NCBI GenBank assembly: GCA_037176885.1
Contig: JAWWNJ010000073.1
Span: 682,001 to 746,000, forward strand
DNA: 64,000 bases
Source of the DNA: Favolaschia claudopus
Taxonomy: Eukaryota > Basidiomycota > Agaricomycetes > Agaricales > Mycenaceae
Reading direction: 5' to 3'
In this document: piece by piece, positions 23,538 through 33,722 of the stretch
How the letters are laid out: each line of letters begins with the position of its first letter
How positions within the stretch are numbered: position 1 is the first letter of the stretch
Notes under the pieces: model-generated
Told to the model about the DNA's origin: nothing
The model's input: the letters and a program-made list of their open reading frames with translations, nothing else
Databases searched by the model: none
Translations under genes and position numbers: made by a program

Positions 23538-24816
23538 TGTGCTGTCGTCTGACGTCGGTCCACATGGTGAACGTGTTTTAAGGGCTCGAAAAGCCGTTCT
23601 TCGAAATACCCGTGGTCAGCACGAGCATAGCTGACTCTTGGCTGACTCCAAGCTGACTTCGACGAGCAATGTGAAGGCACAAACAACGCCGCGCATACCG
23701 CGCTAGGCCGCGTTGTTGGTGAGCGTTAACTGTAAGATTATTTACGACTATGTGCAGATCAAATTCAAGCTCCGCTTGATCATATACTTAGACCACAAAA
23801 CTCTGTCCAATCCATTATCAGCGCTCAATTTGACTGCAAGAGAGCACTCGCCCCAAGTCGACTGTGGACCTCTGTGATTGGACTGTATTTCTCTTCCAAC
23901 GTCGCGGAATCTCGATTTTACTCTTGGCAGTGGTTCTTCTCCCAAAGCTGGTCCCTGGATGCATTCGGGTCCAGAATAGTCGAGAATTGAAGAGAAGTGA
24001 AGCCTTCCCATCCGGGAGTCTAAAACTTCGCAAATCTTGGTTGGACCGTGAAGCTTGAAGCTTCAAAATTGTGATTTCTCCCTGTCATCGATGATTTCCA
24101 GGTTCTGCAAAGACTGTGGTCAAACGATGTGAGTATCGTGCTCTAACCTTCGGTAATTTGCGAAAAAGGACTCCAATTCCTTCTCGCTGGGATCCCTCTG
24201 TATCGATCTTAGAGCTGGCTGAACCTGCGGACAACCGAGATCCGATCCTCTAAAAATCGCCTCCGGCGTAATTTTTGCCAGTCAGAGGTGATTGTTTTTA
24301 GTTCAAACGTTCCGCAAGAATAACCAGGGCCAAGTTTAATTTTGGGACAGAGTCTGAAAAGATTGTCGTATTCTCTTTGGTAAACGACTGGCTGTCTTTC
24401 GGGTGCATTTGGACGTCGCGGTTTGACAAGACCCCACCAAATTGCGATCTGTTCCTCAAATTGTCGCCGTCTCTCGAAAGTTCTCGAAAGGCGGTCGAAT
24501 CCAGCTACACAGGGTTGACGATGCACGGCCATGGTGTTTCAGCATATCGAGCCAACCAGGTTTTCGACGCCGCCGGCGACTCTTCTTTCCGATATGACGA
24601 GTGTATCACCTGTCGGTTTGTGGACAGTGGATGCCAGAGGAAGCCTGTATCTAGATGGTGTCGGAGTTTCACCTCCAGGGCGTGCAACCCCAACTCACAG
24701 ACACGTCAGAAGCAATATTCTTCTGGATTGCCGCTGACGCTATTCTTGGTTTACTGAGCAGCGATCACTCTAGACGATTTTCCATCCCACGCATCAGCAA
24801 TACCACCTCTCCCCCA
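23538..24816. other. intergenic region between divergent genes
   Basis: No gene supported. This region separates the hydrolase (minus) from the MYND gene (plus). The frame of the MYND gene is open upstream to an ATG at 24655, but the sequence between 24655 and 24816 has no family motif, so it is treated as leader. Confidence 0.45.
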
Positions 24817-25986
24817 ATGGACCACAAATGCCAGGATTGCGGTCAACCTGCCTCTAAACGCTGCGCTAGCTGCACTGTTCCGACAGCGTGGTACTGCTCA
24901 TCTCAATGCCAGCGGCGAAATTGGGTAGAACATATTTTCGAATGCAATCCTCGACGAAATATAACCACCGCCGATTACCTCGCCCTCGCGATCCACAAAA
25001 AAAATTTCCCAGACGATCCCCAAACGTGCCAGGATTTCGGCTTCACAAAAGCCTTCAGCATCGAAAATCAATCTCGGTTGTTGGGGCTGTATGTCGGTCT
25101 CATTGAGCGCCTCAACATCAGCCCCAAGACCGTCCGCCAATGGCAACTCGAAGGAACCCTCGTCGACAACATTAAGGTTTCCTTCAGCTCTCTTCCCGCC
25201 CAGTCGAGAGGGGGCTATTACCCTTGGTTTCTCCGTAACCAATGGGTTCTCGATCCTAGGCTCTCTCCACCACAGGATCCTGTGAACGAGACGATGGTAC
25301 GATGTTGGGAATATGTTCGTGGCGGTCCGAACACGGATACTCCGAACAAGATCTCGGCTGAGATGCATGGCTGGCCGGAAGAAAAGCACGCATGCTACTC
25401 GCTCTGCAATCTCATCTTGTCCCAGACGCATCCATCCCCCGAACTGGATATCTGGGTCAAGTTCGGGTTTTGTGCTTGCCATGACGAAGAAGAGGAGAGG
25501 ATGCTGGCGGGGGTCTACACGCAGCTAATTAAGCACAGAAGATGCACATTCGAGCAGCTCTACCATGCATACCTCACTTCTGGGCTCATGGCTCTATTCA
25601 GTTCCAGAGGGCTCCAGCTGCAGGCGGACAGAATTTCTCATCTTTCCGCGATCCTGGAAAGGTCCCCCAAAGTTTTTCCCTCCGTCTGCTATCTGAAACA
25701 GTTTGTGGTTGCTCAGGGAGAAACATCGGAGGGGCCGATCCTCAGCGTTGCGGTGGATTATGGGTTCCGTAATTGCGAGAACGCGCACGAAAAATCCCGC
25801 CTGAAAGAACTGTACAAACAGGTCTTCACCCTCCCTCGTCCTCGCTCCGATCTCATGAGGCTGCACCACGTCTGCATCCAGGGCAAATTATATAACCACA
25901 TCGGGCAACTCATCAAGTTGCGCAAGGACGAACAGAAGCTCTTCAAGAGGCTGTTAAGGAATCCGTATCCGATGCAAAATATGTAG
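24817..25986 (+). CDS. MYND-type zinc-finger protein with N-terminal finger
   Basis: The chosen start at 24817 (MDHKCQDCGQPASKRC) puts the MYND finger at the very N-terminus: CQDCG, CASC, WYCSSQCQ, NWVEHIFEC. This is the common arrangement in small mushroom MYND proteins. An in-frame ATG at 24655 would add 54 residues without motifs. The remaining 350 residues are one exon with helical segments (TKAFSIENQSRLLGLYVGL, MLAGVYTQLIKHRRCTFEQ) and no further known domain. It ends NPYPMQNM at 25984-25986. It is not a close duplicate of the MYND gene at 12.9 kb: the finger position and the rest of the protein differ. Function unknown. Confidence 0.8.
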   Translation: MDHKCQDCGQPASKRCASCTVPTAWYCSSQCQRRNWVEHIFECNPRRNITTADYLALAIHKKNFPDDPQTCQDFGFTKAFSIENQSRLLGLYVGLIERLNISPKTVRQWQLEGTLVDNIKVSFSSLPAQSRGGYYPWFLRNQWVLDPRLSPPQDPVNETMVRCWEYVRGGPNTDTPNKISAEMHGWPEEKHACYSLCNLILSQTHPSPELDIWVKFGFCACHDEEEERMLAGVYTQLIKHRRCTFEQLYHAYLTSGLMALFSSRGLQLQADRISHLSAILERSPKVFPSVCYLKQFVVAQGETSEGPILSVAVDYGFRNCENAHEKSRLKELYKQVFTLPRPRSDLMRLHHVCIQGKLYNHIGQLIKLRKDEQKLFKRLLRNPYPMQNM

Positions 25987-26185
25987 CGAGTAACACGAAG
26001 AATAATTATTCTCGTACGCGTTAACTGAGATTTGGTAAACACGACGACTCGTGCATCGCTGCAGGAGTGTATGTACATACTGAGAAGCAGATTACCACGC
26101 GATATCTACGTCAGCCTCAGAGATCATTCTTCCTTCGCCGCCATCTGCCTCTCCTCTCCATTTCTGGCCTCATATCTGCAGCTTT

Positions 26186-26722
26186 GTGGCCCTGCCTTCC
26201 CTGAGTCCTTCCAACCTAGTTTCATTGAACTTCTGTCCACACGCCTTGTGCTCTAGCTCCGAGTTGAAACATTATATGAGTTTGTCTTCTTCTCTTATTG
26301 GAGAGTCAAACCCTTCATCTTGTTTAGCGCCATCTCTAAGGTCTCAGGCGCTTCCTTTTGCCACTGTATCCTCTTCGAATATCGCTCGTCTTTACGATCT
26401 CCCGCGCCCTTCGCGAACCACCTTTTCTGATCCGCTGCACCTCTCATCGGCCTTTGACCCATTTTCATCTGCGGTCGCCCAGGCTTTTGGTGAAAGTCTT
26501 CAAAGGATCTATACAGACCTAGGCATATATCAAGTTCAAATGCAAGCGCCCCAACCCCCTCCGCTACCCCCTCCCTCATCTACTCCGCTCAAACGCAGCC
26601 AGAGAAAGAAGAAGAGAGCCATGAAGGAACGGTTTCAAGCAGACTCTGATCCTGAAGAGTTATTAGCTGAACGGGTACGCTCCGTCGCGTACGCTTTTGT
26701 CCCCGCCTCCCGCGATGATTGA
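26186..26722 (+). CDS. possible hypothetical protein, Pro/Ser-rich
   Basis: An open frame of 178 codons. Its second half looks like real protein: FSDPLHLSSAFDPFSSAVAQ, a proline run (QPPPLPPPSS), a basic patch (KRSQRKKKRAMKERF) and an acidic tail ending ASRDD. The N-terminal part before MSLSSSLIGES (about 26276) is less convincing, so the start is uncertain. No family recognised. It could be the last exon of a gene whose upstream exons were not found. Confidence 0.35.
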   Translation: MALPSLSPSNLVSLNFCPHALCSSSELKHYMSLSSSLIGESNPSSCLAPSLRSQALPFATVSSSNIARLYDLPRPSRTTFSDPLHLSSAFDPFSSAVAQAFGESLQRIYTDLGIYQVQMQAPQPPPLPPPSSTPLKRSQRKKKRAMKERFQADSDPEELLAERVRSVAYAFVPASRDD

Positions 26723-26984
26723 TTTCTCCCCGCAGCCCGCGCTGTGGATGGCATGACCCGTCAACTGCCGCGCCCACCAAATCGGCCTCGGCACTGGGCA
26801 TACACCCCCTCCCCCATTTCCAGCAATATCGCTACTGTTTACTTCCACCAGAGACGTTGCGTCAATAGTTACCCTGGCCCTGAACCACAGCCCTCTGCCA
26901 ATATCTTCAGTTGACTTGCCCAGCAGCCCTCCACAGTACCGTGTCGGTATGTTTCGAGCTGATGAACGAGACGCACTTTACCGC

Positions 26985-27575
26985 TTCAGTTACTCCTGAA
27001 ATGGTCCACTGCTAGCATGTACCATTTGTAAGTTTGCTTCCTGAATGCCAATCACGTCGCAGTCTAATATTCTGGTTGTGTTCAAGCGGGTGCAATTATC
27101 TATGTCGGTGCATCTGCGTTTTCAGTTGATCCCATGTCTAACCGGCATGTGACAGACGAGAAAGTCAGACACTCACAGACGAAACAATGAATCTAGCCAC
27201 TCTGTACGCGACACTTTTGAGTCTGTATGTGGCATAGAATCCTGACCTTCGTCGGCAGATGGGCGAGGCAGCAGAGCCTTAACCGATACCCACCGCTCTA
27301 CATCTTGACTTTCCTCTTCTTTTATCACACCATCAACAAGGCGCGAAACAAGATGTGGAATTCACGGTCGAAGAAGGTAAGTATGGGGGTTCGTCCTCTA
27401 TACTGACATAGTGTAGGAGCTATTGGAGTATATCGAGACGACGAAGGATGTTGGGAAGAACCAGCAGTTGGGCTTCTGGTTTGCTTGCTGAGTTTTGACT
27501 AGTATCCCAGCGTCATTACGTTCGTATTTTGTGAGTCTGAGCTGGCAACTGTGATGAGTATGTGTACAGGTTTGA
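26985..27575 (+). pseudogene. 3' fragment of a Dal5-type MFS transporter gene
   Basis: This stretch matches, on the opposite strand, the last exons and 3' flank of the intact transporter at 49915-52733 (corresponding to about 49830-50480). The matching piece codes YILTFLFFYHTINKAR, then an intron, then LLEYIETTKDVGK, against YILTFFFYRTLNKAR and EQLEYIETTKDVGN in the intact gene. Introns are retained, so this is a DNA-level copy rather than a retrocopy. The upstream two thirds of the gene are missing and the piece has no start codon. Confidence 0.75.
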
Positions 27576-28462
27576 CGACAGGTGGTTGGTCTCTGAGGTG
27601 GCGGAGGTCAATTGCGCTCAATTGCGCCTACCGCGGCCTACGGCCCTCAAGCGAGCGCGTTCAGGTTCAAGAAATGATGCTGGCGATGGTCGTTCCGTAG
27701 CAAACTTTCAAATCGAGATAGAATCCAAGTGTCTGGCTGACTTTCTGGCTTGTCGATGCTGGCTGGTTTGAGTGTGGGAATTGTTTACCGAATCCACGCT
27801 GGATCACTTATCGCCAAATTGGGTACCGCTACGCTTCGCGTCCGTATATGGTAATTTTGGGCACCTGGACGCAGAGGTGCATCACGGCGAAATGAAGCAT
27901 GGGCGCAAGAGGTGTACTGATTCTCTGCAATGTAACCTTGGGAAGATACTTTTTACACCGAGGATGAGTCATTCAAGCAAGCTCAGCGAAGTAAGGGAGG
28001 AAATGCTTCGAGAAGTTCAATCGGCGTATGATCTGGGCAGGCATTGACAGTGGAGGGTGAAGAAATGATACGAATGCTAAGTATTTAAGTTGAGATGGAC
28101 CTGGAATGCATGCAAGACAACCCCCAAATGTTGGATATGTATTCAAGGTTCTAAGGGCTCATCGTGCACCAGAGTTCAGAGCTGTTCAGAGGTGCCAAAG
28201 TTGGAGGCCTTCAGCTGGTCGTTTGCGCACTACTTAGCCTGAGGAGAGCCGAATTGTGGATGACACACCATGGTGGCTTGTGGCTCCAGGAAGGGAGACG
28301 GGACACGGGCGGGGAACACATCCGATATATGATAGGCAGATTGTGAGAAGTTGGAACTCGAGCGACCAAGTGGCAGAGCGCACCCACTGTGCTCGGCATC
28401 AATATCGGTAATGCTAAAACGTGTACCAAGTATAAACGCGGGGAACGAGGCAAAAAGGATAG
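27576..28462. other. region between transporter relic and tRNA-Leu
   Basis: No gene supported. Frames are short. The last 100 bp before the tRNA show partial similarity to the sequence before the second tRNA-Leu near 48.05-48.13 kb. Confidence 0.4.
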
Positions 28463-28586
28463 TGACGAGAGTGGGATTCGAACCCACGCCCCGGAGGACC
28501 AGATTACAAACGATGAGGTCTGCAAGTTGTGCTTCAGATGAAGCGGATCCTTAGTCTGGCGCCTTAGACCGCTCGGCCATCTCGCC
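28463..28586 (-). tRNA. tRNA-Leu (anticodon AAG), intron-containing
   Basis: The 124-nt gene starts GGCGAGATGGCCGAGCGG, a standard Leu 5' half. The acceptor stem GGCGAGA pairs with TCTCGTC, with discriminator A. The anticodon stem CCAGA/TCTGG closes a loop with AAG. A 44-nt intron (28505-28548) follows the base 3' of the anticodon, the canonical site. The long variable arm (TCCTCCGGGGCG) and the T arm (GTTCGAATC) are present. Discriminator is followed by no encoded CCA, as expected in a eukaryote. Confidence 0.93.
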
Positions 28587-28587
28587 T

Positions 28588-28980
28588 TCGCGTTTTACAG
28601 TTGTTTGGATTGGGGGACAATATGTGCAGAGAGAGGAAGAAGAACGGGGAGGATTGGATCAAAAGTGAGTGAGAAAACCCAAAAAAGACGAGTTTGTCAC
28701 GAACAATGTTCCAGGGCATTCATGTGTACCGCGTTTTACAGTTGTTTGGATTGGTGGACAACATGTGCAGAGAGAGGAAGAAAAACGGGGAGGATTGAAT
28801 CAAAAGTGAGTGAGATAACCGATAAAGATTCAGACCTGCAAAGACCCACATGTATGCCGCAATTGTCACAGCAGATGGATGCCGTCCCATAGCGTAGAGA
28901 AAGACCGCGTTCTACGGTGGTTGGGGTTGGGGGTTGGTGTGGGGAGGGAGAGAGAGGCAGAGGAACAAGAACGAGGACGA
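28588..28980. repeat. degenerate minisatellite next to tRNA-Leu, copy 1
   Basis: Three units starting CGCGTTTTAC (or CGCGTTCTAC) begin near 28589, 28730 and 28906. Each continues with a GTTTGGATTGGGGG-like core, AGAGAGAGGAAGA and GGATTG(A)ATCAAAA. Periods are about 142 and 175 bp. A matching array follows the second tRNA-Leu at 48.26 kb. Confidence 0.75.
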
Positions 28981-28984
28981 AAAA

Positions 28985-29190
28985 TGGGTTTCCAGCCTGT
29001 TGATGAGGAATGGAGACCCAAAGTCGTTTCCCCCCTCAATATTTAAAACGGTACAAGCATACTAGAAGATATATCGTTGCCCCGGAGTCGCAGTTGGGTG
29101 CAGCCAGACTCAGAGGCCAAAATTACCATATACGGATGCGAGGCGTAGCGGTATTGTGTAGTGTTTGGCTCTCGCCGCGGCGTTCGACTT
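28985..29190. repeat. ~190-bp dispersed repeat, copy 1
   Basis: It contains CCCCCCTCAATATTT, ACTAGAAGATATATCGTTGC, GAGTCGCAGTTGGGTGCAGC and AAAATTACCATATACGGATG. Related copies lie at about 48783-48996 and 49432-49616. It ends about 12 bp before the start codon of the next gene. Confidence 0.7.
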
Positions 29191-29201
29191 CAACTCAAGA
29201 C

Positions 29202-30071
29202 ATGCCTCCAACACCTCCTCCACCTCCACCAGAGTGGTCTCTCCCCAAATTCAACATCCGCATCGAAGATCTCGCTCATCCCGGCGCCGATCTCTTCCTC
29301 GACAATGTCAAGCCGCTAGCAGCTCTCCGCGCTGCGGTCCTCGCAAGCTATCAGTGGTTATACGCAACACCAGGGAATGCACCAACCAAGTTCGTTGAAT
29401 CCTTGGTCTGAGTCTGGCAGCAACTCAGCGCGGTGTAGCGTAGAGATGATACTACTGGTGCTACGACCTATGGATGGTGTTGCGTATACCTTTGGATCTG
29501 CTTCGCACAAGGAGATTCACATGTCCCTTGATCATATCGTGAACAATAGCTCTCGTGCACGCGAGGAGATTATGGGTGTTCTCGTGCATGAGGTATTATT
29601 TTGCTCTAGGTTGATTCCCGCCAAATATAATCGTATCCCGCCAGGTCGTCCATTGCTATCAATATGATGCCAATGGCAGCGCCCCCGGTGGGCTCATCGA
29701 GGGGGTTGCAGGTATATCACACCCTCATCTTTCGCCTTCTACTACTTATACTTTACGCAGACTTTGTCCGTCTGCACGCAGACCTCGCTCCCCCACACTG
29801 GAGCCGCTCACCATCCCCGGGCGATAAATGGGACTCCGGCTACGAGCGGACCGCGTACTTCCTCGACTGGATCGAGGAGCGCCAGGGTAAGGGCACCATC
29901 CTCGCACTCAACGCCGCGATGCGGGAAAAGGACTATGACGAGTCCTTATTTGTCGACCTTGCTGGGGAGCCTGTTCGGGACTTGTGGAAGCGGTACAAGG
30001 CACAATTCGGTGTCGCCGACGAAGAGGAGAAAACGGAAGGTGAGGGGGAGGAGTGTTATGTTTTAGTGTAA
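29202..30071 (+). CDS. basic secretory protein (BSP)-like zincin metallopeptidase
   Basis: The start at 29202 gives MPPTPPPPPPEWSLPKFNI. A phase-2 intron (GTTCGT...GTGTAG) joins TN to VEMILLVLRPMDGVAY. The active-site helix is built across an intron: GVLVHE joins VVHCYQYDANG, giving HEVVH, followed by APGGLIEGVADFVRL. This is the zinc-binding arrangement of the plant-type basic secretory protein peptidase family. The C-terminal half has WDSGYERTAYFLDWIEE, a family hallmark, and ends EGEECYVLV. No signal peptide is visible, so the protein may act in the cytosol or leave by another route. Length about 245 residues. Substrate unknown. Confidence 0.85.
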
Positions 30072-30575
30072 GTATGTGCTTCCTGGAGGAGTTTCGTTAT
30101 TTATATGGTTTGTTAGTCGACCTTACAACCCGGTATACATATGAGGGCGCCCGTTGACGCTCGATAGAGGACCGACTGAATCACGGGGTTTCACGATGAC
30201 TGCTGTATCTGCAATGGAATTGGACGGGGCACTGTAATTATATCCACTGAATATATATCATCTAATTTGTTCCAAGAGGCTCAATCCAATGCTCAGCGAA
30301 TGCCTGGATTGGCGCCATAGAACGGTAAATTTGACGAACGGAGCAAAAGAATAAACACTTCGCAATGAAGCTGAAAACGCCGCTCTGTGGCTCGCGAAGC
30401 GTTGCGAGGCGACAGATCGACATGTTTGTTGCGGTCAACTGCAGTCGTGAGGCTACCTCCAGACATCCTAATTCCTTGAAATTCTGGTGCATTTCTTCAC
30501 AGACGAAGGCAAGGGCGAGCCGTAGGGATCCTCGAAAGATGATGGTCGAATGCAATGCAAATTACTTGTAGTATA
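30072..30575. other. convergent intergenic region
   Basis: This 500-bp stretch lies between the 3' ends of the zincin and the mS45 gene. No supported gene and no clear structure seen. Confidence 0.45.
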
Positions 30576-32112
30576 TCATACAGAATGGGGTGGTGGCGAC
30601 CTAGGCGCCGCGCGCTTCACCGCCGCCCTCCTCGCACGCTCCAGCGACGTCCGTCCCTTCAACCGTCCCTGAAGCACCTTCTCCTCCGAACTCCTCGCCT
30701 TCAACACCTGCCTCCTCTTCGCCGCAGCCATCCTCTTCAACCTATCATCCGCCTGCAAGAACTTACCCCCCACATCAACGAAATGCATCGGCAGGCGTCC
30801 CTCGCGGACGACAACCTGGACTTTCTGGCGTGGAGATTTGATGGTGTCGGTGTCTTTGAAGCGCGGCATGAGGACGGAGTTGGATTTGTTGTCGTGGGCG
30901 GCCTGTGCTGAGCGTTCGGCGATCTTCTTGGCGTGTTCTAGCGAGGCGGGGAGGAGGGGTTCCTGGTGATGCTGTTCATCAACTGGGACGGGGAAAAGGG
31001 AGGAGAACTGACATTGCCGTCGTCGGGAATCGACTCCCAGTATTGACGTTGGAAGCGTTGACGCGCAGCGTCGCGGTTTTCTTCCTGTTCGAGCATGTCC
31101 GCCGTATGGACGTCCACTCGCTCGTTCGCATCGTGCGCCGAGGCTTTGACGCCTAATAGCATCTCCATTCCCCAAAGGAACCCGGTCTGCAAAGGTTTAT
31201 TCTGTTGAGTGTCAGTGACGAGAATGAGGCATTGAAGAGGGGAGGAGAGCAGTCAGATGGGGTTGAAATCGGTTTAACCATGGTCTGGTGATGTAAGGGC
31301 ACCGGATGGTCTTATAGTTTCGCGAATGAATGTATGGTATCATCACACACGAGACTGAGAAGAAGGAGCGGACTAACATCCTAGCAAATTCGAAAGTGGC
31401 GGGTGAGGTTCAGCGGGGGTGGGGAGAGGAGCTAGTCGAACCAAATACCTAGAGCAGGGAAGGTTCGTCAGCAAGAGGTTGATAGAAAACGAAAACGGTA
31501 GGTTCAGAAAGAAAAGAGTTATGTATAACCACGTAGGTGTCTTAAAGACTAATCGATTTTTTGTGTATCATCCCTTGGTCGCCGACCACGGTAACGAGGG
31601 AAGGGACACAAACCTTTACATATGCAGCTTCGAGTCCCTTCAGCCGAAGGATGGCGTCGACGCGCTTCAGACTGATACCGTGCCGCTGGGACAGCGCCCG
31701 AACACTATTCACTTCAGGATCCATCATGTAGTCCGCATACATTCGAGACCGAGTCGCGTCTGATATGGGAGCTGGTGGTTTGAAAGACATGTTCATGGGG
31801 AATGGCTGTTTCCGAAGAATGAACAGACGCGCTCAAGGAGGAAAGGAAGAAGCAAACCGTCTCGAAAAGGTCAGGCTTGACGTATGCTCGTGGCTTCGCG
31901 GTCCTGAGATGCGAATATTGTTTGAGAAAACCTTGGTAAGTTTTTCCTGAAGACGCAGCCTCCGCGTCCTCCTCCTCCTCCTCCTTGTCATCGTTCTCGC
32001 TCTGCCGACGCTGACCAGGCGCTGCTGCTAACGCAGGAGCAGAGGAAGAGATATAGCGGGGAGAGAGACGATGTTGAAGTGGCCGACAACATCGTGGTCG
32101 GAGTGAAAACAT
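30576..32112 (-). CDS. mitochondrial small-subunit ribosomal protein mS45 (Bot1 family)
   Basis: The start at 32112 gives MFSLRPRCCRPLQHRLSPRY, an arginine-rich mitochondrial presequence. An acidic linker (NDDKEEEEEDAEAASSGKTY) leads to the family core: PFPMNMSFKPPAPISDATR, DPEVNSVRALSQRHGISLKR and VDAILRLKGLEAAYVK. After a longer intron the next exons give GFLWGMEMLLGVKA, then RFQRQYWESIPDDG and EHAKKIAERSAQAAHDNKS. The C-terminus is basic (KRMAAAKRRQVLKARSS), ending at 30576. Bot1/mS45 is a fungal mitoribosome component needed for mitochondrial translation. The join from GLEAAYVK to the next exon spans an interval of about 350 bases with at least one more small exon that was not fully resolved. 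Confidence 0.82.
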
Positions 32113-32366
32113 CGAAACCGTCAACGAAAATTTTAAATTTCTGGTGATGGTGATCACCTCGCAGACTAACAAGCACCAACAACCTCTATATTTAGCCAGA
32201 CGCGTCGCTTGACCAGAGCAATTATCGTAAGCCAATTTCTGGCTTATTTATGGCGTTGAAGACCTTTCAGTTGATCAATCGACGACTCTAGTATTGCATG
32301 AACAGTCGATCTTATCTTCAAATACGAAGAATCATTGGCATTTTTACAACTCGATCCTTTACCACC

Positions 32367-33647
32367 ATGTCTGCTCGTCCCTTCGCATTAGAACGTCAAT
32401 TCGCCGTATCGGCTGTTCGAAGAGCATGCGCCTTGACCTCATCAGTGTTCAACAAACTTGTCAAGAACGAAACCTTGACCAAGGGGGACAAGTCGCCAGT
32501 TACCGGTACATATCAAGTTTCGCGTTAAGTTCAGCGTCCCACTCATTCGCATTCGTCGGTCCAGTCGGCGACTATGGCGCGCAAGCACTCATCAGCATTA
32601 TGCTGAAAAATACCTTTCCGGCTGATCCTATCGTTGGGGAAGAGGACGCGGCGGACTTGCGGGCAGAGGAAGGAAAGGTGTTGAGAGAAAGGATTATCGA
32701 TCTCGCGAATGAAGCTCTGGTTGCGCCTCTCGTTGAAGGCGACAACGCAGAGTGGGGGATTGGCCCCGGTCGGACCAAGACGACGGATGAACTTCTGGAT
32801 GCAATCGATCGGGGCAACTACGATGGCGGCAGGACAGGAAGTGCGCTTCCGACGACCTCATTGAACACCCTCTCATCCTGACGTTCCGTGCTTCGCAGGA
32901 ATGTGGACGATAGATCCAATTGACGGAACTAAAGGTTTCCTTCGCGGCGAACAGTACGCGGTTTGTGTTGCCCTTCTCGTCGACGCGCAGGTACAGCTTG
33001 GGATTATCGGATGTCCCAACCTTCCCCTCGATCTCTCAAATCCAGACGGAGAACGCGGGTGCATTTTTGTAGCAGTGAGGGGGCAAGGGTGCCAGCAGGT
33101 ATATCGCTCCTTGACTTTTGAGCCCGACCTCATGCTCACGATGAATACAGATTCCCCTCAGCGGTAACTCTGAAACCACTCTCACCATGCCGACCTTTAC
33201 ACCTTCGTCGTTGACCTTCCTCGAGTCTGTAGAAGCTATGCATTCCTCTCATTCAACCAGCGACACCATTTCCTCCATTATCGGCATCACACGACCTCCG
33301 ATACGTATGGACAGCCAGGCGAAATATGGATGCCTGGCTCGTGGAGATGGCGGGTTGTACCTCCGCATGCCAACAAATGCAGGCTATCGCGAGAAAATCT
33401 GGGTACGTGCCCGCGTTCTCAATTTTTCTTTCACTCGAAATGATTCGAAATCAAGGATCACGCTCCTGGGTGTCTCCTTGTCGAGGAGGCAGGTGGGATT
33501 GTCACGGATTCGCGCGGTTTGCCTCTCGACTTTGGCGTCGGCAGAACTTTGGGTGAGAATTACGGTGTTGTCGCAGCTGGAAAAGAGGTACATGCTGCAG
33601 TTCTCGACGCTGTACAGCAAGCGACTGGTGTGAAAGCAAAGGCTTAA
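32367..33647 (+). CDS. 3'(2'),5'-bisphosphate nucleotidase (Hal2/Met22 family)
   Basis: Hydrolyses phosphoadenosine phosphate to AMP, protecting sulfate assimilation and RNA processing; the family is inhibited by Li+ and Na+. The ATG at 32367 has a good context (CCACCATGT). Exon 1 gives MSARPFALERQFAVSAVRRA and ends KSPVT, then splices to VGDYGAQALI. Metal-site motifs are intact: PIVGEEDAADL, WTIDPIDGTKGFLRG (DPIDGT) and, across an intron, WDHAPGCLLVEEAGG. The C-terminus GENYGVVAAGKEVHAAVLDA ends KAKA-TAA at 33647. About 350 residues, the normal size. The 5' end is divergent to mS45, 255 bp apart, so the two probably share a promoter region. Confidence 0.93.
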
Positions 33648-33722
33648 CAGCAAAAAAAAAAAAAATGAAGTGATTAGACCACTGTATGAACAAACTGTAG
33701 AATACAACGGAGGAATTGAGAT

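Noticed and set aside
28588..29190. CRISPR array next to tRNA-Leu
   Set aside because: Units are over 140 bp, diverged and without a short constant repeat and unique spacers. The genome is eukaryotic.
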